NCBI GenBank assembly: GCA_902796285.1
Contig: CADBOH010000033.1
Coordinates: 1-13,748, forward strand
Reading direction: 5' to 3'
DNA: 13,748 nt
Origin: an uncultured Eubacteriales bacterium
Lineage (GTDB): Bacteria; Bacillota; Clostridia; Christensenellales; UBA1242
Positions 7,584 through 13,748 of the stretch are shown here, piece by piece (position 1 is the stretch's first letter; each line of letters begins with the position of its first letter). The notes below the pieces were generated by a model. That model saw only the letters and a list, made by a program, of their open reading frames with translations, did not search any database and had not been told where the DNA came from. The translations under genes were made by a program, and so were the position numbers.

Positions 7584-7613
7584 AAAAAGACGGCTAATCT
7601 AAGCCGTCTTTTT
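7584..7613. terminator. Bidirectional terminator between the hypothetical gene and hpf
   Basis: GACGGCT (7589-7595) pairs with AGCCGTC (7602-7608) around a 6-nt loop. It is flanked by a run of A on the left and of T on the right that extends the stem to about 12 bp. Read on either strand it gives a GC-rich hairpin followed by T residues, so it can end both converging transcripts: the stop codons are at 7583 (plus) and 7623 (minus). Confidence 0.9.
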
Positions 7614-7622
7614 ATTTAATTT

Positions 7623-8159
7623 TTAGTAAACCAGGTCAATCAAACCAAACTTGCCATCCTTTCTCTTATAAAGGATATTTACCTTTCCAGTTTCAGCGTT
7701 TAAGAATACAAAGAAATCATGTCCAAGTCTTTCGATTGCAAATCTTGCATCATCAACAAGCATTGGGTCAAGATCAAATGTTTTCTTTTTGTAAATTGAT
7801 GGCAAATCTTCTGGCTCAGCTTCCAAAAATTCAAATGGAAGGAAATTTTCTTGTTTTGAGCCTTTTGCTTTTTTAGCTTTTCTCTTTTCACTATTTCTAA
7901 CAATTTGTTTTTCAAGTTTTGGAAGAGCATAGTCAATGTTGTTATACATGTTATCACTTGTAACTTCACTTCTATACATAAGTCCTCTGCTTGTAACTGT
8001 TATTTCAAGTTTTTCTTGCTTTGCAACTTTCAAGCAAACAACTTTTACATTAACATCATCGTCAAAATATTTTTCAAGTTTTTCAAGTTTTTCATTTAAA
8101 ATTCTCTCTAATCTTTGGCTAACTTGATAACCGCCTCTTTCAATTATTTCTACCTTCAT
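7623..8159 (-). CDS. hpf: Long-form ribosome hibernation promoting factor
   Basis: This 178-aa protein matches long HPF (YvyD type), which dimerises 70S ribosomes into inactive 100S particles in stationary phase or stress. The N-terminal S30AE domain covers about residues 1-95 and contains the helix RLERILNEKLEKLEKYF. A charged linker spans about 90-118. The C-terminal dimerisation domain (about 122-178) has KTFDLDPMLVDDA, then LGHDFFVFLNAETGKVNILY and KRKDGKFGLID. Length is normal for the long form. AGGAGG is well placed before the ATG. The gene follows clpC by 37 nt, and a likely own promoter overlaps the clpC 3' end, so it may be expressed both alone and by read-through from clpC. Confidence 0.95.
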   Translation of the reverse strand: MKVEIIERGGYQVSQRLERILNEKLEKLEKYFDDDVNVKVVCLKVAKQEKLEITVTSRGLMYRSEVTSDNMYNNIDYALPKLEKQIVRNSEKRKAKKAKGSKQENFLPFEFLEAEPEDLPSIYKKKTFDLDPMLVDDARFAIERLGHDFFVFLNAETGKVNILYKRKDGKFGLIDLVY

Positions 8160-8181
8160 AAAGTACCTCCTGTTTTTATTA

Positions 8182-8210
8182 ATTGTACTAAATTATTTAA
8201 TTTTTTGCAA
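8182..8210 (-). promoter_or_regulatory. Probable sigma-A promoter of hpf
   Basis: On the minus strand TTGCAA (8210-8205), a 17-nt spacer and TACAAT (8187-8182) precede the hpf start by about 22 nt. The -10 box is a 5/6 match, the -35 a 4/6 match. The -35 lies inside the last codons of clpC. No sigma-B type signature was recognised. Confidence 0.5.
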
Positions 8211-10665
8211 ATGAATTTGAGTCATTTGTGAAAGTTAACTTATTATTTTCAACATCAATTATTATTTCGCCTTCTTGGTTAAGTTGGCCAAGTAATATTT
8301 TTTCAGCAATTTGATCTTCAACTTCTTGTTGTATAAATCTTTTTAATGGTCTAGCACCATATTCGCTATTTGAGCCCTTTCTAACAATAAACTCTAAGGC
8401 GTCTGATGTCATTTTCAGCGACAATTTCTTTTCTTTAAGTCTTTTATTGATGTTTTTTATAAGTATCTTTGCTATTTTAACGAGGTCTTCACTTGTTAAT
8501 GGATCAAATATGCAAATCACATCAATTCTATTGATAAATTCTGGTTTAAATTTGTGTTTTAAAGCATCCATGTAAATGGCTTTTGAGTCTACAACTTCAT
8601 CTCCCTCATTGCCAAACCCAAGTTGAGAGTGTTGTTTTGCTTCTTTTGCACCAATGTTGCTTGTCATAATCAAAATTGTGTTTTTAAATGAAACAGTTCT
8701 GCCCTGCCCATCGGTTAGTCTACCATCATCTAAAATCTGTAACAAAGCATTAAAGATATCAGGATGAGCCTTTTCTATCTCATCAAAAAGAACAACTGAA
8801 TAAGGATGTCTTCTAACCTGTTCTGTGAGTTGACCTCCCTCATCATATCCAACATATCCCGGAGGCGCACCAATCAATTTTGAAACGCTATGAGATTCCA
8901 TATATTCGCTCATATCAATTCTTATAATATTGTTTTCATCATCAAACATCGCCTCTGCTATGGCCTTGCTAAGTTCCGTTTTACCTACACCAGTTTGCCC
9001 CATAAATAAGAACGAACCAATTGGTTTTTTGCCATCTTGCAATCCAACCCTTGATCTTCTAATGGCTCTCGCAACAGCATCAACAGCCTCATTTTGTCCA
9101 ACAACGCGTTTATGAAGTATCTCTTCAAGGTGAACAAGTTTTTCCTTTTCACTTTCAGTGATTTTTGTAACAGGAATACCCGTCCATTTTGAAACAACTT
9201 GCGCTATTTCATTTTCGCCAATAGATGTAACTTTTGGTTTTTCTTTGCCAAGATACAATTTTTCATTTTTGGCTTTAAGCTCATTTTCAAGATTTATAAT
9301 CTCAGACTGTAATTTAGCCGCTTTTTCATAATTTCTTTGCAAACTAGCCTCATCACGATTTGTTGAAAGTGATCTAATTTTATCTTCAAGCACCCTTATT
9401 TCTTGTGGTTTAACTGTGTAATTAACTTTTGCTTTACTGCTTGCCTCATCAATAAGGTCTATCGCTTTATCTGGCAGGCTTCTATCCGAGATGTATCTAT
9501 CAGAAAGAATTGCAGCGGCTTCAATAGCCTCATCAGTTATTGTTATTTTATGAAAAGCCTCATAAGTATCTCTAAGACCCTTTAAAATCTGGATGGTTTG
9601 CTCAACTGAAGGAGGATTTACCATAATAGGCTGAAATCTACGCTCCAGCGCCTTATCTTTTTCGATAAATTTACGATATTCATCAGTGGTTGTTGCACCA
9701 ATGGTTTGAAGCTCCCCTCTTGCAAGATAAGGTTTTAACATATCTGCCGGAGAAGTTTCCCCTTTTTCAGATCCTGCCTGAGCAAGCGTGTGAATCTCAT
9801 CAATGAAAACTATTATGTTTTTGCTTGCAATAATTGTTTCAATTGCATCTTTTAGTTTTTCTTCCATCGCACCACGATATTTGGTGCCTGCCATAAGGCC
9901 GCCAATTTCGAGAGAGTAAACAATTTTATCTTTCAAAATCTCTGGCACATCACCGTTTACGATTGCCTGAGCAAGCCCTTCAACAACAGCAGTTTTACCA
10001 ACACCAGCCTCACCAATAAGAACTGGATTATTTTTGGTTTTTCTGCACAAAATCTCAACCAATCTTTCAATCTCTTCTTCCCTCCCAATAACGGGATCAA
10101 GCTTGTGCTCTTTGGCTTTTAATGTTATATCGGTGCCCATATCTAGTAGCTTGTCTGGGAGACTACTACCAGATTGTTGGTTTTGTTTATTTTCTTGCCC
10201 TTCCTCTTGTTGTGTTTCATCAACATGAAGTGAATCCAAAATTTTGTTTCTAAGAGCCTCCATATCAACACCAAACTGACTAACCAAAATTCTATAAGCC
10301 ACGCTGCCCTCGCTTGCAATAAGTGCAAGAAGTAAATGCTCGGTTCCTAAAAAAGAATGATTCATTTGAAGTGCGATTTGTTGAGCTATTCTAAACAAAT
10401 CTTTTGTTCTTGGGGTCATCTCAATATCAAACCCAACAATAACATCATCACTGCTTACATTTTCCTCAAAAAACTTAAACAACTTTGGCTCTGTTACTCC
10501 AAACTCAGCCAGTATGCTTGAAGCCAAACAATCTTTTACACTTGTTAAGCCATAAAGGATATGTTCGCTTCCTATAAGATTTGAGCCGAATCTAAGTGCA
10601 AATTTACTTGCATTTTTTACAACTTTTTGTATATTATCTGAATATGAAGATGATTGGTAATTCAT
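8197..10665 (-). CDS. clpC: ClpC family AAA+ unfoldase
   Basis: This 822-aa Hsp100 ATPase unfolds proteins and feeds them to ClpP. The N-domain has two repeats, each with a phosphoarginine-pocket glutamate: IGSEHILYGL (Glu34) and LGTEHLLLAL (Glu109). I align these with Glu32 and Glu106 of B. subtilis ClpC. The first AAA+ module has GEAGVGKT (218-225) and Walker B IIVFIDE (284-290). A coiled-coil middle domain of ClpC length spans about 410-480. The second module has GQTGVGKT (556-563) and VVLFDE (624-629). The ClpP-docking tripeptide LGF is at 682-684, so a ClpP partner is expected elsewhere. The Shine-Dalgarno AAAGGAGG is encoded by the final Glu-Arg-Arg codons of mcsB, only a few bases before the ATG, which ties translation of the two genes. 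Length and motifs are normal. Confidence 0.96.
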   Translation of the reverse strand: MNYQSSSYSDNIQKVVKNASKFALRFGSNLIGSEHILYGLTSVKDCLASSILAEFGVTEPKLFKFFEENVSSDDVIVGFDIEMTPRTKDLFRIAQQIALQMNHSFLGTEHLLLALIASEGSVAYRILVSQFGVDMEALRNKILDSLHVDETQQEEGQENKQNQQSGSSLPDKLLDMGTDITLKAKEHKLDPVIGREEEIERLVEILCRKTKNNPVLIGEAGVGKTAVVEGLAQAIVNGDVPEILKDKIVYSLEIGGLMAGTKYRGAMEEKLKDAIETIIASKNIIVFIDEIHTLAQAGSEKGETSPADMLKPYLARGELQTIGATTTDEYRKFIEKDKALERRFQPIMVNPPSVEQTIQILKGLRDTYEAFHKITITDEAIEAAAILSDRYISDRSLPDKAIDLIDEASSKAKVNYTVKPQEIRVLEDKIRSLSTNRDEASLQRNYEKAAKLQSEIINLENELKAKNEKLYLGKEKPKVTSIGENEIAQVVSKWTGIPVTKITESEKEKLVHLEEILHKRVVGQNEAVDAVARAIRRSRVGLQDGKKPIGSFLFMGQTGVGKTELSKAIAEAMFDDENNIIRIDMSEYMESHSVSKLIGAPPGYVGYDEGGQLTEQVRRHPYSVVLFDEIEKAHPDIFNALLQILDDGRLTDGQGRTVSFKNTILIMTSNIGAKEAKQHSQLGFGNEGDEVVDSKAIYMDALKHKFKPEFINRIDVICIFDPLTSEDLVKIAKILIKNINKRLKEKKLSLKMTSDALEFIVRKGSNSEYGARPLKRFIQQEVEDQIAEKILLGQLNQEGEIIIDVENNKLTFTNDSNSFAKN

Positions 10666-10669
10666 TTTT

Positions 10670-11677
10670 CTACCTCCTTTCTGTCAAACTTTTTACTTTA
10701 TTTGATATATACTCTGCCCTTATGATATTTTCCTTTTTTTCATCGAAAAATTCAAACAATTCTTTCAAGTTGGCCTTCGTGCCCTCAAAATACAATTTTT
10801 GAAATTCCTCTTCCGACTTAATGTCAATAAATCCAAGCACTTGTCCAAGCTTTACACTAGATAACAACGAAATCATTTCTTCCTCGTCAAGAGCAAAACA
10901 ATTTGTGATTACCCCATACGCACGCAAGGTGATATCCTTGTATTTTTCACACTCATTTTCAAGTAGATACTGCCTTGCCTCTTGTTCTTTTTGACATATT
11001 TCATAGCCAAATTCACTAACCTGGTCAATTATTTCATTTTCATTTAATCCCAAGGAACATTGATTTGAAATTTGATAAAATTGCCCAAGCGCTTTACTGC
11101 CCTCGCCATATATCCCTCTAACTGTGAGGCCATTTTCTTTTGCGCTTGTTATTAAAGCGTTAATTCTTCCAAGCCTATCAAGCGCCGGCAGAAACAGCAT
11201 AACCGAAGCTCTCATTCCTGTGCCCAAATTTGAAGGACTAGCAGTTATAAAACCCCATTTTTCATCAAAAGCAATAGGTATATTGGCTATTATTTGATCA
11301 TCTATCACTTTAAGTTTACGATATGGCTTATATAAGTTAAATCCACTTTCAATTGCCTGTTCTCTTATATGATCCTCTTCATTTATCATTATGATCATTT
11401 TTTCATCTTCACTTATAGCAACAGATGAAATATCCTTGTTTTCAATAAGTTCTTTGCTTATAAGGTGTTGTTCAAAGAGCGCATTACACTCGCTTAATGA
11501 CAATTGTTTAAGCGATAGAAAGTTGAAAACATCTAGCCCGTCAAGAATTTTCGTGACAGAGGAAGTGATATATTCCGCATCAACATCACTTTGAAGTTTT
11601 GTATAAAATTTTAACCCATCAACATTTCTTGCAAGTCTAATTCTTGAAGAAATAGCGATTGTGTCATAAAGCTCCAT
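10670..11677 (-). CDS. mcsB: Protein arginine kinase McsB (divergent)
   Basis: McsB uses a phosphagen-kinase fold to phosphorylate arginines on proteins, marking them for ClpCP. Family motifs are SSRIRLARNV (10-19), INEEDHIREQ (98-107), SPSNLGTGMRASVM (147-160), VRGIYGEGSKALG (186-198) and YQISNQCSLG (201-210). The nucleotide-binding arginines and the acidic NEED loop are in place, so an active kinase is plausible. Two points are unusual. Ser147 occupies the position of the catalytic-loop Cys (CPTN in B. subtilis McsB, CPSN in creatine kinase). The C-terminal RDxxRA motif reads ENIIRA at 316-321. At 335 aa it is about 28 residues shorter than B. subtilis McsB, mainly at the N-terminus and before the C-terminal helix. 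The ATG lies 1 nt after the mini-McsA stop, with GAGG within the end of that gene. Confidence 0.93.
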   Translation of the reverse strand: MELYDTIAISSRIRLARNVDGLKFYTKLQSDVDAEYITSSVTKILDGLDVFNFLSLKQLSLSECNALFEQHLISKELIENKDISSVAISEDEKMIIMINEEDHIREQAIESGFNLYKPYRKLKVIDDQIIANIPIAFDEKWGFITASPSNLGTGMRASVMLFLPALDRLGRINALITSAKENGLTVRGIYGEGSKALGQFYQISNQCSLGLNENEIIDQVSEFGYEICQKEQEARQYLLENECEKYKDITLRAYGVITNCFALDEEEMISLLSSVKLGQVLGFIDIKSEEEFQKLYFEGTKANLKELFEFFDEKKENIIRAEYISNKVKSLTERR

Positions 11678-11678
11678 A

Positions 11679-11834
11679 CTAACTTATCCTCTTTCCCCTA
11701 TGCACTTTGTCGCCATATAAATCGTTAAGCGCCAGTTTTAACTCCTCTATTTCCTCATAACAATGTCTGCAACCTACAAAACCCGTTTGCAATACTTCAT
11801 TATAGGTTGTATGACAATATGGACACTCACTCAT
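11679..11834 (-). CDS. mcsA: Mini-McsA: 51-aa single zinc-finger protein
   Basis: This small gene fills the gap between tex and mcsB. Its product has CPYC (Cys4, Cys7), 14 residues, then CRHC (Cys22, Cys25), and ends LNDLYGDKVHRGKRIS. The pattern C-x2-C ... GFVGCRHCY ... LYG...H.GK matches the second zinc-finger segment of McsA (B. subtilis: CPKCGMTF ... GRFGCSECY ... VHGG..VHAGK). The first CxxC pairs and the C-terminal UVR helix of normal McsA (about 185 aa) are missing. McsA activates McsB, and the position immediately before mcsB (1-nt gap) supports the same role here. No Shine-Dalgarno lies directly before ATG 11834. In-frame TTG or GTG codons upstream, or coupling to a short upstream reading frame, are alternatives. 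The domain match is clear by eye; function as an activator is inference. Confidence 0.85.
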   Translation of the reverse strand: MSECPYCHTTYNEVLQTGFVGCRHCYEEIEELKLALNDLYGDKVHRGKRIS

Positions 11835-11836
11835 AC

Positions 11837-11873
11837 AGAAAAGCACCAAGACAAATAAAACTCTCCTTGGTGC
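11837..11873 (-). terminator. Hairpin between tex and mini-mcsA (terminator or attenuator)
   Basis: On the minus strand GCACCAAG (11873-11866) pairs with CTTGGTGC (11850-11843), an 8-bp stem around a 15-nt loop, followed by TTTTCT. It begins 9 nt after the tex stop and ends just before the mini-mcsA ATG. The loop side holds AAGGAG (11868-11863), partly inside the stem. It may end tex transcription or partly control entry into mcsA-mcsB-clpC. The T-run is short, so strength is uncertain. Confidence 0.6.
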
Positions 11874-11882
11874 ACCCTCCTT

Positions 11883-13748
11883 TTATTTTTGCTCTTCAAT
11901 ACCCTTCATTGTAAGAGAGATTCTCTTTTTGGCAATGTCAACGCTCATAATTTTTACTTCAACTTGTTGACCAACCTTTAAAACCTCAGATGGATGTTTA
12001 ATATAGGCATCTGAAATTTGGCTAATGTGCACAAGCCCATCCTGGTGAACACCAATATCTACAAAGGCACCAAAGTCAACAACATTTCTTACAGTTCCAG
12101 TAAACACCATGCCCTCTTTTAAGTCTTCAAGATGCACAACATCACTTCTCAAAACAGGTTTTGGCATGCTTTCTCTTATATCTCTACCCGGTTTTAAGAG
12201 TTCTTTAACTATATCGTTGAGCGTTGGAACGCCAATTTCGCACTCTTTGGCAACTTTATCTTCGCCCTTAAGCTTGATAAGCTCTGGCAATCTTGAAATA
12301 TTGCCATTTGCAACATCCTTTTCAGTCATATCAAAAATCTTAAGCATTTTTCTAGTTGCAGCATAGCTTTCTGGGTGAACTGCTGTGTTATCCAAAATGT
12401 TTTCACCACCTACAACCCTTAAGAAACCAGCACATTGTTCGTATGCTTTTGGCCCAAGTTTTGAAACAGACAAAAGCTCCTCTCTATTTTTAATACCTTT
12501 AACTTTTGCTCTATACGCAACAATATTTTTTGCGATAGACATGTTAAGCCCTGAAACGTAACTTAATAGTGATGGGCTGGCTGTATTTATATCTACACCA
12601 ACGCTATTAACACAGTCTTCAACAACGCCTGTCAACACCTCAGTCAATCTATTTTGAGGCATATCATGTTGATATTGACCAACACCGATAGATTTAACAT
12701 CTATCTTAATAAGTTCAGCAAGTGGGTCTTGAAGTCTTCTAGCAATAGAAACAGCACTTCTAAGAGATACATCATAGTCTGGGAATTCCTCGGCGCCAAG
12801 TTTTGATGCAGAGTAAACTGAAGCTCCCGCCTCACTTACAACGGCGTAACTTACTGGTCTTGACACATGTTTAAGAAGCTCAGCAACAAATATTTCAGAC
12901 TCTTTTGATGCGGTTCCATTTCCAATAGAGATAATGTCAACTCTATATTTTTCAATTAAAGTTTTGAGCTTTTCAATTGATTCCTCTGTTTTTGATTGAG
13001 GTGGAGTTGGATAAACAACTGTAGTATCAAGAACATTTCCGTTTGTATCAATTACTGCAATTTTGCAACCTGTTCTATAAGCTGGGTCAAATCCCAAAAT
13101 TATATTGTTTTTAAGTGGAGCCTCCATAAGAAGTGGCTTTAAGTTAACCTCAAACATCTTAATTGCCTGCTCATTTGCTCTGTCTGTTAGATCGTTTCTA
13201 CACTCTCTTTCAAGTGATGGAAAAAGAAGTCTATCGTATGAATCCTCAATAGTTTCCTGCATGAGTTGGTCAGTATCTTCATTATTCTTTTTAAACATTG
13301 CATTAATTGTTTGCATCGCAAGTTCTCTAGAAAACTCAATATCAACCTTTAAGCATTTTTCCTTTTCTCCACGGTTAATTGCAAGGATTCTATGGCTTGG
13401 AAGTTTTTCAATTTCCTGTTTAAAGTTTGCATATGTTTCATAAGTTGCGCTATTTTCATTTTCAACAAGTTCACAAGTAATAAACGCTTTCTTTTCAATC
13501 AATGCTCTAAGCTGTTTTCTAAGTTCAGCATCATCAGATATTCTTTCAGCCACAATGTCTTTTGCACCAGCAATAGCATCATCAACAGTTGGAACTTCCT
13601 CTGTGATAAACTTTTCCGCCTCCTGCCTAATAACATATTTTTTAGATTGTGCTTGAAGTATATCAGCCAAACCTTCAAGTCCCTTTGCAATAGCAACAGA
13701 AGCTCTAGTTTTTCTCTTTGGCTTATATGGTCTATAAATATCCTCAAC
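11883..13748 (-). CDS. tex: Tex family RNA-binding transcription accessory protein (5' end outside window)
   Basis: The visible 621 residues open with VEDIYRPYKPKRKTRASVAI, a conserved Tex stretch, and the frame stays open to the window edge. About 95-100 N-terminal residues are therefore beyond the window, and the ATG at 13670 is internal. Tex is a nucleic-acid-binding protein linked to transcription and RNA turnover. Domains seen are a YqgF/RNase H-like fold at about 216-345 (ILGFDPAYRTGCKIAVID), the Tex signature GVGQYQHDMPQ at about 355-365, tandem helix-hairpin-helix motifs at about 384-450 (LLSYVSGLNMSIAKNIVAYR) and a C-terminal S1 domain at about 545-615 (VVDFGAFVDIGVHQDGLVHI). The visible part is intact. 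The stop is followed by AAAGGAGG with no well-spaced start. The gene precedes the mcsA-mcsB-clpC cluster by 48 nt. Confidence 0.95.
   Translation of the reverse strand, partial: VEDIYRPYKPKRKTRASVAIAKGLEGLADILQAQSKKYVIRQEAEKFITEEVPTVDDAIAGAKDIVAERISDDAELRKQLRALIEKKAFITCELVENENSATYETYANFKQEIEKLPSHRILAINRGEKEKCLKVDIEFSRELAMQTINAMFKKNNEDTDQLMQETIEDSYDRLLFPSLERECRNDLTDRANEQAIKMFEVNLKPLLMEAPLKNNIILGFDPAYRTGCKIAVIDTNGNVLDTTVVYPTPPQSKTEESIEKLKTLIEKYRVDIISIGNGTASKESEIFVAELLKHVSRPVSYAVVSEAGASVYSASKLGAEEFPDYDVSLRSAVSIARRLQDPLAELIKIDVKSIGVGQYQHDMPQNRLTEVLTGVVEDCVNSVGVDINTASPSLLSYVSGLNMSIAKNIVAYRAKVKGIKNREELLSVSKLGPKAYEQCAGFLRVVGGENILDNTAVHPESYAATRKMLKIFDMTEKDVANGNISRLPELIKLKGEDKVAKECEIGVPTLNDIVKELLKPGRDIRESMPKPVLRSDVVHLEDLKEGMVFTGTVRNVVDFGAFVDIGVHQDGLVHISQISDAYIKHPSEVLKVGQQVEVKIMSVDIAKKRISLTMKGIEEQK

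Noticed and set aside
8068..8099. Short tandem repeat TTTTTCAAG in the hpf gene
   Set aside because: It encodes the EKLEKLEK part of a charged helix common in this family. Codon bias explains the DNA repeat; it is not a separate element.
13084..13090. GGTCAAA heptad as a possible CtsR operator
   Set aside because: It is a single copy inside tex coding sequence (the GFDPAYR region), without the required tandem partner, and is far from the mcsA start.
13499..13747. Minus-strand frame of 82 codons at the right edge
   Set aside because: It is a shifted frame of tex. The tex frame itself stays open to the edge and encodes the conserved IYRPYKPKR stretch.

Overview
The window is low-GC, tightly packed bacterial DNA with short intergenic gaps, frequent 1-30 nt gene overlaps and AAGGAGG-type ribosome binding sites. 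It carries endospore-lineage genes (gpr, ytfJ, a DUF2953 protein) and the mcsA-mcsB-clpC arginine-phosphorylation cluster. Together these indicate a Bacillota (Firmicutes) genome, most likely an uncultured Clostridia-type lineage; this placement is an inference from gene content. TGA is used as a stop (gpr) and TGG as Trp, so the standard code applies.

Layout. Positions 26-6515 hold one long minus-strand gene train, in transcription order: gpr, a DUF2953 membrane protein, ytfJ, a dacF-type D,D-carboxypeptidase, a 23S rRNA pseudouridine synthase, an HI0933/BaiN-like flavoprotein, plsC and a four-domain S1 RNA-binding protein. It resembles the conserved clostridial neighbourhood that runs from ytfJ and dac through rluB, cmk, plsC and ispH to rpsA, but spmA/spmB, cmk and ispH are absent. 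Positions 6557-7613 hold the only plus-strand genes: rpsT (ribosomal protein S20) with its own promoter and terminator, then an unrecognised 187-aa protein behind a perfect-consensus promoter. A terminator that can work in both directions separates it from the converging minus-strand block.

Positions 7623-13748 are again minus strand, in transcription order: tex (5' end outside the window), a 51-aa mini-McsA, mcsB, clpC and the long-form ribosome hibernation factor hpf. The theme is stress response and protein quality control: McsB is expected to mark proteins with phosphoarginine, ClpC to unfold them for ClpP, and HPF to park ribosomes.

The most interesting part is the reduced McsA/McsB module. 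The mcsA gene is only 51 codons and matches just the second zinc-finger segment of normal McsA. McsB has Ser where the catalytic-loop Cys is expected and has lost most of the RDxxRA motif. There is no ctsR repressor gene and no visible CtsR operator. ClpC keeps both N-domain glutamates of the phosphoarginine pockets, so the reading side looks intact while the writing side has changed. A second oddity is a short GPR protease that begins at about the position where other GPRs are cut to become active, so it appears to have no propeptide. No tRNA, rRNA, CRISPR array or mobile element was seen, and no gene-free stretch exceeds about 130 bases.
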